57,059 nucleotides of DNA. It comes from an uncultured Pseudomonadota bacterium (GTDB taxonomy: Bacteria > Pseudomonadota > Gammaproteobacteria > Methylococcales > Methylomonadaceae). Both the position numbers and the translations under genes were made by a program. Positions 10,072 to 19,650 of this stretch are shown here, piece after piece (the first letter of the stretch is position 1; each line of letters starts with the position of its first letter). A model generated the notes under the pieces. The model had not been told where the DNA came from, did no database searches, and saw only the letters and a list, made by a program, of their open reading frames with translations. The stretch is from contig CAIQWF010000206.1 of the NCBI GenBank assembly GCA_903875455.1, positions 1-57,059 on the forward strand, given 5' to 3'.

Positions 10072-13000
10072 TTAGATTTCATTCACGGCCCGCCACACCG
10101 GCAAAACAACCTGTTCGCAGAAATCGACAAAATCATCGCCCAACAAGACAGAAAAATCGGTCATCGCTCCATATAAACGTTGCAGTTCAGGTTCGTAATC
10201 CTGTTCCAGACTCAAGATTAATTTTTCCTGCGCAAATTGCAGCGCCGGTTTTTGCGCCCTGCTGCTATTTTCCAGGGTATAGGTCTGTTTTACATAATCC
10301 AGCACACTCTCGGTAAATAACGCATCGGGGCGCTGCTGCCCTTGCAAATAAATCCGCAAAAATTCGCCCAGCATCTCGGCAGTGATTATTTCAGGCGGGA
10401 AAACCAGCAGCCCATCCAGGCTCAGCAAATAGCCGGTATGCGGCTGAGTCTGATTTAACAAACCAAGTTGCAATAAAGCGTTGAGTAAATCTTTGCCTTT
10501 TAATTTGGCAAAACGATAAAACAGACAGCCGTTTTCATAGCGATTGCCGAGTTTGCCGACTAAGCGAAAATCGCCAAAGTTTAAATCAACGGCCAAATCG
10601 GCAATTTTTTCGCCCAGATTCAAGGAGTTTATCCTGTCGACAAATTCTGTAATCCTAGTTTCCTGACGCCTAAATTCCATCTCCCCCATCACCCCGGACA
10701 ACCAGCGGCCCTGCGCTTGCAGTTTTGCGACCTCAAAGTTTTCGCCGTTCAATAACACATTAATCCAGTCGTGATTAATCGCGTAACTTTCCAAGCCTTC
10801 TATCGAAAACGGCTCACGCTCTTCGGGGTCTGCCTCTAAAGTTTCCAAGCGCAAATCCAGTTGCCGGCGTAAAAAATAGCGTTGCGGATGGCGATAAAAC
10901 GCGAACAAATCGGCCAGTTCAATGAGATGATTGCTTTCTGTCTCAATTGCACCTTGCCACCAGATTTTAAGTTCCGGCTTCAGTGCATTTAACGCCAACG
11001 CCGTTTCATAATCGGCTTTGGCATAACTAAACAGTTTTGGGTCTGCACCGCTAAAATAGCGCTGGCTGAACGGTTGCAGCGGCTGCTTAATCACCACGTC
11101 TTTTAGCTGATATTCAAATTCCAGCACCTCCAGCAGTTCACTAATCACCACCGACGGTGGAATGCTCTGATTTTGCGCCAGGGATTGGCCGATATAGGTC
11201 ATAATCAACTGTTGCCGCGCTGACAATAATAATTCCAGAAATTGTTGCCGGTCATCGCTGCGTTGCGACGGGTCGCCCGGACGGACATTTTCTGCCAGCA
11301 AATCAAAAGTCGGATGTTTATCGGCGCGGGGAAAGTCACCGTCATTCATGCCCAGCACCGCGATAACCTGAAACGGAATTCCGCGTACCGCCGTGATGGA
11401 ACAGAAAGTTAATGAGCCGCGCAACAAACCGCTGGCGGATTTTTGTTCAGAGATGGCCTGTTCCAGCCAGTGGATAATCACCGTCAGTTCCAGCGGATAT
11501 TGATGCACTGCGGTAAATTTTTCGGCAAAATCAGCCAATAACTCATTGAGCTGCTGCCGTTCACCGGGATTAATTTGTCCGAACAATAAATCTGCGTAGT
11601 GAAAAAGCTGTTCGCTCCATGCCTGCAAGGTTCTGGGCTGGGTTAAAGTTTCACTTGCGCTGAAAAGTAGCGAGATAAAATCACACAAACCGCCTAAAGC
11701 CTGTGCCGATGAGCCTTCCAAGTCTTTATACGGCAACACATTATCAACAAAACTTTCATCATCACCGACTGCATACCCCATCAGCAAGCGTTCCAGACTT
11801 TGCCGCCAGGTATTTTCGGCGAATGGCGGCAATCCCAGCTGCTGCTTATGTTCGGCAGATTTACCCCAGCGGACATGAGTATCGTTTAACCAGTGTTTCA
11901 CCAGTTCCAGATCAGCTTCGGATAAATCAAAGTTAGGGTAAACGTTGGGCTGTTCCAATAAATCCAGCACGGCCTGCCAGCCAAAACGACTGCGGCAAAG
12001 CTTTAGAAAGCTGACAAAACTATTCAATACGCCATTGCTTAATTGCAAACCGCGTCCGGCAATGTGATGCGGAATGTCGGAAAAAACAGCGCTGATAAAA
12101 GGCGCGTAAACCTGAATATCTGGAGCGGTGACAATACAGTCCCGCAGTTGCAGGGCAGAATTATTTTCCAGTGTTTGCAAAAGCTGGTTTTTTAACACTT
12201 CAACTTCGCGCATTCTGGAATGGCAGGCGTGAATGCTGATTGAGTCATCATTGGGATAAAACTTCCAGTTTTTTGCAGTCTCGATGCGCTGAAGCTGGGA
12301 TAAATCATGCTGGAATTGTTGCAGAACGGTGTGTGGCTCAGAACTCGCAGAAAGGCAAAACTTTGCCTCTTTGTCCTGATTTTGCCTGACTAAAGCTTGT
12401 CCAAACTCAAGTCCTTGCTGCCCTAAACTGGCCAATAACGGATGCAGGGTTGCGGCATTGCTTTCCAGAGCCGGTAACGGATTCAGCCAGTAAAAATGCA
12501 CTTCACAATGGGCGGCAATGGCGTTTAAAAACGCTAACCACAAAGGTGGCAAATTGCTGACTGCAAACACAAACAACCGCTGCGGCAATTGATATTTCAG
12601 CGCCTCTGCCGAACTGTGTTTCAGTTTATCTATCGCCTGCTGCCACAACAACCCTTGATGAGCTTCACCGCATTGGGCGGTGATTTTTTGCCACAAGGCT
12701 TGCTGCCAAGATTCGGCTGAGTTTTGGGTTTGCAAGAAGCCCTGCTGCCAGTTCGCCAGTAACTCAGGGCGCAGCAATTGATAGTTTTGAAACAGCCGCG
12801 CCAGTTGTGTTGCCAGCTGATAACGTTTAACGCCGTTATTTTCGCCGCTGAGATATTGTTTGATGGGCAGAAAAACCGCATCGTCTATCTCATGCAGCAA
12901 ACCTTCCAGCCGCCATAACATCAGTTCGGCATCAAAATCAGGATTGTGCAAACTGCTGTCTATTTTTCGCGCCAGCTGTCTGAAAAAAGGTTCCGGCAGC

Positions 13001-13188
13001 AAAAACTGATAATTGGCAAATACCCCAAACTGCTGTGCCAGCTGTTGCGACAGCCAGCGCTCCATGCCAGAACTTGCCACCAGAAACGCTTCCTGGGCGA
13101 AAACTGTTTTCAACGGTTGATTTTTCAGGGTGTCGATAAGATCGGCGAGTAATTGTTCGCTGTTTGCGGCGCTGTGAAGTATAAGCAT
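10072..13188 (-). CDS. recC: Exodeoxyribonuclease V gamma subunit RecC
   Basis: This is the RecC subunit of the RecBCD helicase-nuclease, which repairs double-strand breaks and recognises Chi in the cytoplasm. The protein is about 1038 residues (E. coli RecC is about 1120). It opens with MLILHSAANSEQ, like the short N-terminus of other RecC proteins, and carries the family landmark GMNDGDFPR in the helicase-like part, followed by the inactive nuclease-like C-terminal domain. The ATG at 13188 is preferred. A longer reading from a TTG at 13245 adds 19 residues that do not resemble RecC. recB is not adjacent, and recD lies about 36 kb away at 49625, so the usual recC-recB-recD cluster is broken. 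The gene converges on the caspase exoprotein gene with only 18 bp between the stops and is divergent from miaB. Confidence 0.92.
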   Translation of the reverse strand: MLILHSAANSEQLLADLIDTLKNQPLKTVFAQEAFLVASSGMERWLSQQLAQQFGVFANYQFLLPEPFFRQLARKIDSSLHNPDFDAELMLWRLEGLLHEIDDAVFLPIKQYLSGENNGVKRYQLATQLARLFQNYQLLRPELLANWQQGFLQTQNSAESWQQALWQKITAQCGEAHQGLLWQQAIDKLKHSSAEALKYQLPQRLFVFAVSNLPPLWLAFLNAIAAHCEVHFYWLNPLPALESNAATLHPLLASLGQQGLEFGQALVRQNQDKEAKFCLSASSEPHTVLQQFQHDLSQLQRIETAKNWKFYPNDDSISIHACHSRMREVEVLKNQLLQTLENNSALQLRDCIVTAPDIQVYAPFISAVFSDIPHHIAGRGLQLSNGVLNSFVSFLKLCRSRFGWQAVLDLLEQPNVYPNFDLSEADLELVKHWLNDTHVRWGKSAEHKQQLGLPPFAENTWRQSLERLLMGYAVGDDESFVDNVLPYKDLEGSSAQALGGLCDFISLLFSASETLTQPRTLQAWSEQLFHYADLLFGQINPGERQQLNELLADFAEKFTAVHQYPLELTVIIHWLEQAISEQKSASGLLRGSLTFCSITAVRGIPFQVIAVLGMNDGDFPRADKHPTFDLLAENVRPGDPSQRSDDRQQFLELLLSARQQLIMTYIGQSLAQNQSIPPSVVISELLEVLEFEYQLKDVVIKQPLQPFSQRYFSGADPKLFSYAKADYETALALNALKPELKIWWQGAIETESNHLIELADLFAFYRHPQRYFLRRQLDLRLETLEADPEEREPFSIEGLESYAINHDWINVLLNGENFEVAKLQAQGRWLSGVMGEMEFRRQETRITEFVDRINSLNLGEKIADLAVDLNFGDFRLVGKLGNRYENGCLFYRFAKLKGKDLLNALLQLGLLNQTQPHTGYLLSLDGLLVFPPEIITAEMLGEFLRIYLQGQQRPDALFTESVLDYVKQTYTLENSSRAQKPALQFAQEKLILSLEQDYEPELQRLYGAMTDFSVLLGDDFVDFCEQVVLPVWRAVNEI

Positions 13189-13494
13189 GGGATTGGAATC
13201 AAGATTATCCGGCCGGAGGATTGCTGAAATTTTAAATGACGCCAAACTATTTTAGCGCAATAAAAGAGTTCAGCGATTATATTCGCCGTCATCATCAAGT
13301 CGGCTCGCCTTCAAGTTGGTGCAAATTCTGCGTTTTCACTGCAATTTTTACCCTAATGAAAATTACTTGTTTGCACTTGTTTCACGATATAATCAGCCAC
13401 ATATTATCAGGTCCAAGATTCGCTTCGCCCCTGATACTTTATAGCTTGCCACTGTTTTTTGCAGTGTGTTGAAGGTAAATTTTTTAAGCAAAAT
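13189..13494. promoter_or_regulatory. recC-miaB divergent intergenic region with -10 element and two leader hairpins
   Basis: This 306-bp gap holds no credible gene. On the plus strand a perfect TATAAT (13388-13393) with only a weak -35 about 17 bp upstream could start the miaB transcript. Downstream lie two inverted repeats in the predicted leader: TATCAGG (13405-13411) with CCTGATA (13430-13436), and CACTG (13450-13454) with CAGTG (13462-13466). Neither is followed by a T-run, so they look like leader structure rather than terminators. A purine patch (GAAGG, near 13471) is far from the miaB start. Promoter assignment is by eye. Confidence 0.35.
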
Positions 13495-14868
13495 ATGACG
13501 CAAAAACTCTATATCCAAACTAACGGCTGCCAAATGAATGAATACGATTCCGACAAAATGCGGGATGTGCTCATCGCTTCACACGGCATGGAAATCACCG
13601 AAATTCCTGAAGAAGCCGACGTGTTATTACTCAATACCTGCTCGATTCGCGAAAAAGCCCAGGAAAAGGTTTTTTCCGCTCTGGGCCGCTGGCGCAAACT
13701 GAAGAAAAAACGCCCGGACATGATTATTGGCGTTGGTGGCTGCGTTGCCAGTCAGGAAGGCGCGGCAATCCAAAAACGTGCCCCGTATGTGGATATTGTG
13801 TTTGGGCCGCAAACCTTGCACCGCTTGCCGGAATTGCTCAATCAGGCCCGTAGCGGCCAGCAGCATGTGGTGGATATTTCCTTCCCGGAAATTGAAAAAT
13901 TTGATTCCCTGCCGGAACCGCGCGCCGAAGGGCCAAAAGCCTATGTCTCAGTAATGGAGGGGTGCAGCAAATACTGTTCGTTTTGCGTAGTGCCTTACAC
14001 ACGCGGCGAGGAAATCAGTCGGCCATTAGAAGATGTCATGGCTGAGATTTCGACATTGGCGGCACAGGGTGTGCGGGAAATCAATTTACTTGGGCAAAAC
14101 GTCAATGCTTATCGGGGGGAAATGGCAGACGGTGACATCGCCAGCTTTGCGCTGTTGTTGCATTATGTGGCGGCGATAGAAGGCATCGACCGGATTCGTT
14201 TTACTACTTCACATCCGATTGAGTTTACCGATGACATTATCGAAGCCTTTGCGCAAATTCCGCAGTTGGTAAATCATCTGCATTTGCCGGTGCAAAGCGG
14301 CAGCGATAATGTGCTGGCGGCGATGAAACGCGGCCACACCCGCGCCGATTATCTGGAAACCATGGCAAAAATGAAAGCCGTGCGTCCGGGTATCAGTTTA
14401 TCTTCAGATTTTATCGTCGGTTTTCCCGGTGAAACGGATGAAGATTTTGAAGACACCATGGCGTTGATTGAAGAAATCGGTTTTGATTTGTCCTACAGCT
14501 TTTTATACAGCGCAAGACCCGGCACCCCGGCAGCAGAATTGCCGGATGATATTAGCGAAGAGGTGAAAAAAGAGCGTCTGGCGCGATTGAAACAACGCAT
14601 CGAAGAAATGACCATGGCGATTTCAGAGGCAATGGTTGGCACGGTGCAGTCGATTCTGGTCGAAGGCGTATCGAGAAAAAATCCGTTGCATATCACTGGC
14701 CGCACCGAAAATAATCGGGTGGTGAATTTTATCGGCCATCCGCGCCTTGCAGGGCAGTTTGTGGATGTATTAATCACCGAAGCGTTGCCGAATTCGTTGC
14801 GCGGGAAAATGGTAGCCTCGTCTGTTGAAAAAATAACCACCTCAAGTGTCGCCTGTGAATCCTGTTAA
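13495..14868 (+). CDS. miaB: tRNA-2-methylthio-N6-dimethylallyladenosine synthase MiaB
   Basis: A radical-SAM methylthiotransferase that converts i6A37 to ms2i6A37 in tRNAs reading UNN codons. From the ATG at 13495 ([19 protein letters not shown]) the protein is 457 residues. It has the three Cys of the N-terminal MTTase cluster (TNGCQMN, NTCSIRE, GGCVASQ), the radical-SAM CxxxCxxC (Cys157, Cys161, Cys164) and a C-terminal TRAM region. An upstream in-frame extension to 13459 is not typical of MiaB. The gene leads the miaB-ybeZ-ybeY-ybeX block found in many gammaproteobacteria, and the next gene overlaps its end. Confidence 0.95.
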   Translation: MTQKLYIQTNGCQMNEYDSDKMRDVLIASHGMEITEIPEEADVLLLNTCSIREKAQEKVFSALGRWRKLKKKRPDMIIGVGGCVASQEGAAIQKRAPYVDIVFGPQTLHRLPELLNQARSGQQHVVDISFPEIEKFDSLPEPRAEGPKAYVSVMEGCSKYCSFCVVPYTRGEEISRPLEDVMAEISTLAAQGVREINLLGQNVNAYRGEMADGDIASFALLLHYVAAIEGIDRIRFTTSHPIEFTDDIIEAFAQIPQLVNHLHLPVQSGSDNVLAAMKRGHTRADYLETMAKMKAVRPGISLSSDFIVGFPGETDEDFEDTMALIEEIGFDLSYSFLYSARPGTPAAELPDDISEEVKKERLARLKQRIEEMTMAISEAMVGTVQSILVEGVSRKNPLHITGRTENNRVVNFIGHPRLAGQFVDVLITEALPNSLRGKMVASSVEKITTSSVACESC

Positions 14869-15883
14869 TTCTGAAAAGCCTGTGAATCGGTTCAATCATT
14901 TTTCCCAACATATCATTTTAATGCCGAATGACAATGCCAGACTGGCCAATTTTTGCGGTGAGCGCGATAGTCATTTACGCCAAATCGAACAGCGTTTGCA
15001 GGTGGAAATTGCCAATCGCGGCCATGAATTTGATGTCAACGGTTTTGAACCGGCGGTGAAAGCGGCCTGTGCGGTGATGGAAAATCTGTTCAAAACGGCG
15101 GCGACTGAGCAAATCACTCCTGAACTGGTACATCTTGCCATGCAGGATGCCACCATCGACCAGATTTTGACGGAACCGGTGGCGGTGGAGGAATTTGTCG
15201 ATCCGATTGAACCGATTGCGATTAAAACCAAGCGCGGCACCATTCGCGGACGCGGTAAAAACCAGCAGGATTATTTAACCAAGATTCTCACCCACGATAT
15301 TAATTTTGGCGTTGGCCCGGCTGGAACCGGCAAAACCTATCTGGCGGTGGCCTGTGCTGTGGAAGCCTTGCAAACCGAGAAAGTCCGGCGGATTATTCTG
15401 GTACGTCCGGCAGTGGAAGCGGGTGAAAAACTGGGCTTTTTACCCGGCAACATGGCACAAAAAGTTGACCCCTATTTACGCCCGCTTTACGATGCCTTAT
15501 ACGAAATGCTAGGCTTTGATCGGGTGGAAAAACTGATTGAGCACAATATTATTGAAATCGCACCGCTGGCTTTCATGCGCGGCAGAACTTTGAACGATGC
15601 CTTTATCATTCTGGATGAGGCGCAAAACACCACCACCGAACAAATCAAAATGTTTCTGACCCGGGTTGGTTTTGGCTCAACTGCGGTGGTGACCGGCGAT
15701 GTCACCCAAATAGATTTGCCCAGTGCAAAGCTGTCAGGACTCACCCACGTTCTGGAAGTGTTAAAAGAGGTGGACGGCATCAGCTTTACCTTTTTCGGGG
15801 TGCGTGATGTGGTCAGGCATCCATTGGTGCAGCGCATTGTCGCGGCGTATGAGTTATATGATAAAAAGCATCCGTCATCATGA
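14846..15883 (+). CDS. ybeZ: PhoH-like ATPase YbeZ
   Basis: A PhoH-family P-loop ATPase, probably an RNA helicase-like partner of YbeY in RNA or ribosome quality control. Walker A is GPAGTGKT and Walker B is FIILDEAQN, followed by the conserved [10 protein letters not shown] region typical of PhoH proteins. The start is uncertain because no ATG precedes [11 protein letters not shown] codons at 14846, 14855 and 14882 are all in frame, and the 14882 start would give an N-terminus closest to E. coli YbeZ. The coding region overlaps miaB by 23 bp at the longest start and shares the ATGA overlap with ybeY, so all are likely co-translated. Confidence 0.92.
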   Translation: MSPVNPVNSEKPVNRFNHFSQHIILMPNDNARLANFCGERDSHLRQIEQRLQVEIANRGHEFDVNGFEPAVKAACAVMENLFKTAATEQITPELVHLAMQDATIDQILTEPVAVEEFVDPIEPIAIKTKRGTIRGRGKNQQDYLTKILTHDINFGVGPAGTGKTYLAVACAVEALQTEKVRRIILVRPAVEAGEKLGFLPGNMAQKVDPYLRPLYDALYEMLGFDRVEKLIEHNIIEIAPLAFMRGRTLNDAFIILDEAQNTTTEQIKMFLTRVGFGSTAVVTGDVTQIDLPSAKLSGLTHVLEVLKEVDGISFTFFGVRDVVRHPLVQRIVAAYELYDKKHPSS

Positions 15884-16329
15884 ATCAACTGGAACTGCAA
15901 ATAGAAACCACTGCGGCTGACTTGCCCGGCGAAGCGCAATTTCAAACCTGGATTGATGCCGCTCTGGCAGATCAGGACAAAGAATTTGAAGTGGTGATTC
16001 GTCTGGTTGACGAAGAAGAAAGTGCCCAGTTAAATCAAGAATATCGCGGCAAAAGCGGCCCAACCAATGTCCTCAGCTTTGAATTTGAAGTGCCGGACGG
16101 CATCCCGCTGAACCTGTTGGGCGATTTGGTCATTTGTGCGCCGCTGGTGGCAAAAGAAGCCTTGGAACAGCACAAACCGATAGAACATCACTGGGCGCAT
16201 CTGGTGATTCACGGTGTGCTGCATTTACGCGGTTATGACCATCTCGACGAGACGGAAGCCGACGAAATGGAAGCCAAAGAAATAAACATCTTAAAACAAT
16301 TAAACATCCCTAATCCGTATCAGGAATAA
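15880..16329 (+). CDS. ybeY: Endoribonuclease / rRNA maturation factor YbeY
   Basis: A single-domain metal-dependent endoribonuclease (UPF0054) needed for 16S rRNA 3' maturation and 70S quality control. The 149-residue length fits the family. The zinc-binding motif HGVLHLRGYDH supplies His111, His115 and His121, with an Arg in the usual position. The ATG overlaps the ybeZ stop by four bases (ATGA), which indicates translational coupling. ybeX follows after 9 bp. Confidence 0.95.
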   Translation: MNQLELQIETTAADLPGEAQFQTWIDAALADQDKEFEVVIRLVDEEESAQLNQEYRGKSGPTNVLSFEFEVPDGIPLNLLGDLVICAPLVAKEALEQHKPIEHHWAHLVIHGVLHLRGYDHLDETEADEMEAKEINILKQLNIPNPYQE

Positions 16330-16338
16330 ATAGACAAA

Positions 16339-17187
16339 ATGAACGACGATAAACCTCCAAGTAGTCACACTCCGCATAAAAGTTGGATCAGCCGTTTAGG
16401 ACAACTTTTAACCGGAGAAGTTCAGGATCAAGACGAATTATTAGATATTTTAAAAGACGCGCAGGAAAAACGCCTGCTCGACTCTGACGCACTTTCGATG
16501 ATGGAAGGGGTGCTGCAAGTCGCAGAAATGCGGGTGCGGGACATTATGATTCCACGGGTGCAAATGGTGGCAATCCCCGAAGAAGCCGAGCTGGAAACCA
16601 TTTTGCCGCTGGTGATTGAGTTTGCCCACTCGCGTTTTCCGGTGATTGAAGATGACAAAAGCAAAGTGGTTGGGGTGTTGATTGCCAAAGACTTGCTGGC
16701 ACATTTGTTTGATGGGAAAAAACTCACGGTACGCGACATTATGCGCCCTGCCTATATTGTCCCTGAAAGCAAACGACTGAACGTGTTGCTGAAAGAATTT
16801 CGCACTGAACGCAATCACATGGCGATTGTGGTGGATGAATACGGCATGGCGGCAGGCTTGGTCACTATTGAAGATGTGTTAGAGCAAATTGTCGGTGAAA
16901 TTGAAGATGAGCATGATGATGCAGAACATGAAGAGGAGTTTATTTCCCAGCGCAGTGACCGCGAATTCATTTTAAAAGCCATTACCCCGATTGAAGAGTT
17001 TAATGAACATTTTTCAGCCGATATTCACGACGGCGAGTTTGATACTATCGGCGGTTTGATTACCCATGAACTGGGACATTTGCCGAAAAAGGGCGAAAAG
17101 TGGGAAATCGGCAAATTTCGCTTTGAAATCCTGCGCTCAGACAGTCGCCGTGTGCATTTGATTAAATTAAAACTAAAAAAGGCCTAA
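16339..17187 (+). CDS. ybeX: CorC/YbeX-like CBS-domain protein (magnesium/cobalt homeostasis)
   Basis: This 282-residue cytoplasmic CBS-pair protein with a C-terminal CorC_HlyC domain is the usual fourth member of the miaB-ybeZYX block. Visible landmarks are the region RVRDIMIPRVQMV before the first CBS motif, VRDIMRPAYIVPES in the second, the DEYGMAAGLVTIEDVLEQIVGEI segment (conserved, positions about 165-190) and the acidic linker EDEHDDAEHEEE before the CorC domain. In E. coli lnt follows, but here a P-type ATPase gene comes next after 183 bp. Family members are linked to Mg2+/Co2+ tolerance and ribosome maintenance. The precise activity is unsettled. Confidence 0.9.
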   Translation: MNDDKPPSSHTPHKSWISRLGQLLTGEVQDQDELLDILKDAQEKRLLDSDALSMMEGVLQVAEMRVRDIMIPRVQMVAIPEEAELETILPLVIEFAHSRFPVIEDDKSKVVGVLIAKDLLAHLFDGKKLTVRDIMRPAYIVPESKRLNVLLKEFRTERNHMAIVVDEYGMAAGLVTIEDVLEQIVGEIEDEHDDAEHEEEFISQRSDREFILKAITPIEEFNEHFSADIHDGEFDTIGGLITHELGHLPKKGEKWEIGKFRFEILRSDSRRVHLIKLKLKKA

Positions 17188-17370
17188 TCAAAATCTGTTT
17201 CCGGTGGGCAAAATAGCTTGTTCACCGCAAATTATTCCAATATCGTTTCCAAAAACGAGCCTTCCCTCCTAAACTCCGACTGAGATTCATCTTCATTTGG
17301 GCTTTACATTGACACTGATGCGTAAATATTTGCTGCCTAAAATTGCTATTTTCCATCCAAAAATACCAAC

Positions 17371-19320
17371 ATGACCACATCAAAAAAAACCGCTAAAAAG
17401 ACCATCAGCAGCGAAGGCAAAAGTGCCCTGCTAAGCCTGTTCGGCATTGGAATTTATCTGGTATTGCGCTACGGTCTGGCCATCAACGATGAACTCTACA
17501 CTCTGACATTTCAAAGCGATTTAACTTCAGCGACGGCTAATCTCTACAGCGGCCAATTCAGTTATCAGCTGTCGCGCTTTGATTTGCCATTAATCACGGT
17601 TTTAATTCTGGGCGGTTTGCCGTTGGTTTATGAACTAACGGTAAAGTTATTGCAGGGCAATTTAGGCGCAGATTTATTGGCAGCACTTTCGATTGTCACT
17701 GCGGTATGGCTGGATGAATATCTGGCAGGCAGCCTGGTGGTGCTGATGTTATCCGGTGGCGCGGTATTGGAATCCTATGCGGTGCGCAAAGCCTCGTCAG
17801 TGCTGGAAGCGCTGGCCAAGCGAATGCCATCCATCGCTCATCGCAAAACCGGCGACAAATTAGCTGACATCGACACCGAGCAGGTCAACATCGGCGATAT
17901 GCTGCTGATTCTGCCGCATGAAATTTGTCCGGTAGACGGTACGGTGCAGGAGGGCTCCGGCACCATGGACGAGTCCTATTTAACCGGTGAACCGTATATG
18001 ATGTCGAAAATCTGCGGTTCGCAAGTGTTGTCTGGGGCGATTAACGGCGAGTCGGCGTTGCTGATTCGCGCCGACAAACTGGCGATTGATTCGCGCTACG
18101 CCAAAATCATGGAAGTAATGCGTTCTTCTGAACAACATCGCCCGCATTTACGCAGACTGGGTGACCAGCTCGGCGCACTTTACACGCCGATAGCGGTTAT
18201 TCTGGCTTTGCTGGCCTGGTTTTATAGCGGCGATGAGGTCCGGTTTTTGGCGGTGCTGGTGATTGCCACCCCTTGCCCGTTATTAATCGGTATTCCGGTG
18301 ACCATTATCAGCTCGATTTCACTGGCAGCGAAACGGGAAATCATCATCAAAAATCCGGCGATTCTGGAAACCATCGGCACTTGCCGTACCGCAATTTTCG
18401 ACAAAACCGGCACTTTAACTTACGGTCGCCCTTCCTTAACGGGATTAATTCCGACAGCAAATTTTACTGAAGCCGAAGTTTTAACGCTGGTCGCCAGTCT
18501 GGAACATTATTCCAAACATCCTTTGTCTCATGCCATTTTGAAAGCAGCTGAACAAGCTTCCCTAACTTTGCTGGATGTGGCGGACATTAAAGAGCAGCCC
18601 GGTACCGGTTTAGTTGGCGACGTGGCGGGAAAACGAATTCAAATCACCAGCCGCAAACACTTTTTAACCTTGCCGACGGCTGCTGAAACTTTATTGCCGG
18701 AGCTGTGCGGCGGTCTGGAATGTATTGTGTTAATCAACGATGATTACGCAGCAACCTTGCAGTTTCGCGATGAAGTGCGCAGCGACAGTTCTGACTTTAT
18801 CAACCATTTGCAACCGAATCATTTATTTGACCGGGTGATGCTGGTTTCCGGCGACCGGGAATCGGAAGTGCGCTATTTGGCGGAAAGGGTCGGGATTGAG
18901 CATGTTTATTTCAGCCAAAGCCCGGAGCAAAAGCTGCAACTGGTGCGTGAGGAAACCGCCAAAGCCAAAACTGTGTTTTTAGGCGATGGCATTAACGATG
19001 CGCCGGCTTTAACCGCTGCCACTATTGGTATTGCCTTTGGCAAAAACAGTGATATTACTGCCGAATCTGCGGATGCGGTGATTATGACCAGTTCGCTGTC
19101 AAAAGTGGATGAACTGCTGCACATCGGCGCCAGAATGCGCTCAATTGCCTTGCAGTCTGCAGTGGGCGGAATGGCGTTGAGTGTGGTGGGGATGATTTTT
19201 GCCGGATTTGGTTATTTGACCCCGGTGGCAGGTGCAATTGCACAGGAAATTATTGATGTGCTGGCGGTATTGAATGCGTTGCGGGCGGCGATTCCGCCGA
19301 AAACCTTGTCGGACTATTAG
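17371..19320 (+). CDS. P1B-type (heavy-metal) P-type ATPase without N-terminal metal-binding domain
   Basis: A 649-residue inner-membrane ion pump. The phosphorylation motif DKTGTLT (Asp344), the actuator motif TGEP, the P1B-specific SKHPL motif in the nucleotide domain and [10 protein letters not shown] in the hinge are all present. The transmembrane metal-binding motif is TPCPLL with Cys302. It is a CPL rather than the CPC of copper pumps, so the ion cannot be read directly. No HMA/CxxC domain is present; the N-terminus is a short Lys/Ser-rich tail before the first membrane segment. It stands alone between ybeX and the permease gene. The start ATG at 17371 has no strong ribosome-binding site. 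Confidence 0.85.
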   Translation: MTTSKKTAKKTISSEGKSALLSLFGIGIYLVLRYGLAINDELYTLTFQSDLTSATANLYSGQFSYQLSRFDLPLITVLILGGLPLVYELTVKLLQGNLGADLLAALSIVTAVWLDEYLAGSLVVLMLSGGAVLESYAVRKASSVLEALAKRMPSIAHRKTGDKLADIDTEQVNIGDMLLILPHEICPVDGTVQEGSGTMDESYLTGEPYMMSKICGSQVLSGAINGESALLIRADKLAIDSRYAKIMEVMRSSEQHRPHLRRLGDQLGALYTPIAVILALLAWFYSGDEVRFLAVLVIATPCPLLIGIPVTIISSISLAAKREIIIKNPAILETIGTCRTAIFDKTGTLTYGRPSLTGLIPTANFTEAEVLTLVASLEHYSKHPLSHAILKAAEQASLTLLDVADIKEQPGTGLVGDVAGKRIQITSRKHFLTLPTAAETLLPELCGGLECIVLINDDYAATLQFRDEVRSDSSDFINHLQPNHLFDRVMLVSGDRESEVRYLAERVGIEHVYFSQSPEQKLQLVREETAKAKTVFLGDGINDAPALTAATIGIAFGKNSDITAESADAVIMTSSLSKVDELLHIGARMRSIALQSAVGGMALSVVGMIFAGFGYLTPVAGAIAQEIIDVLAVLNALRAAIPPKTLSDY

Positions 19321-19650
19321 TTTTGCCGGAAAAATGCGAGTCTGCACAAAACAAAAATCCGCTCATGCTGAGCTTTGTCGAGCCGCAATACCCTTTCGAT
19401 AAACCCAAGCCGAACGCTTGATTTAGAAATCGGGAGGTCGTTTTTTAGCCATATCCTAGACTCATCAACTTGAGCAAATCTATAGCCATTTTTAAGTGAA
19501 GTGGCTACACTAAAGCGGCTCAATAAAGGCGTACTTTGTTGCCGGTAGATTAGCATTTGCAGCATGAAGCACCTTAATTTTACGCACGAAAAGTGATAAC
19601 AGAGCAAACACTTATTTGAATTTCCAAAGACTCATAATCTCAACGACACC
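19321..19650. repeat. Intergenic region with degenerate REP-like element
   Basis: This 330-bp stretch contains no credible gene. At 19359-19416 it carries a degraded element of the family that includes CTGAGCTTGTCGAA-type repeats (here CTGAGCTTTGTCGA near 19368, then CCCTTTCGATAAACCCAAG). A better preserved relative lies at 56688-56746. Downstream an inverted repeat TAGCCA (19483-19488) / TGGCTA (19502-19507) could form a hairpin. A minus-strand ORF across the region is a translation of the repeat and was rejected. No clear promoter for the following permease gene is visible. Confidence 0.4.

Noticed and set aside
13236-13472. A 78-codon plus-strand ORF in the recC-miaB gap
   Set aside because: It overlaps the putative promoter and leader hairpins and its product (Phe/Leu/His-rich) resembles nothing; more likely noncoding.
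17309-17343. TTGACA...TAAAAT as a promoter for the P-type ATPase gene
   Set aside because: The spacing is 23 bp, too long for a sigma70 promoter, and no better -10 fits.
19317-19607. A 96-codon minus-strand ORF between the P-type ATPase and the permease
   Set aside because: It is largely a translation of the REP-like element (ends in a repeat-derived segment) and has no family resemblance, codon signal or ribosome-binding site.
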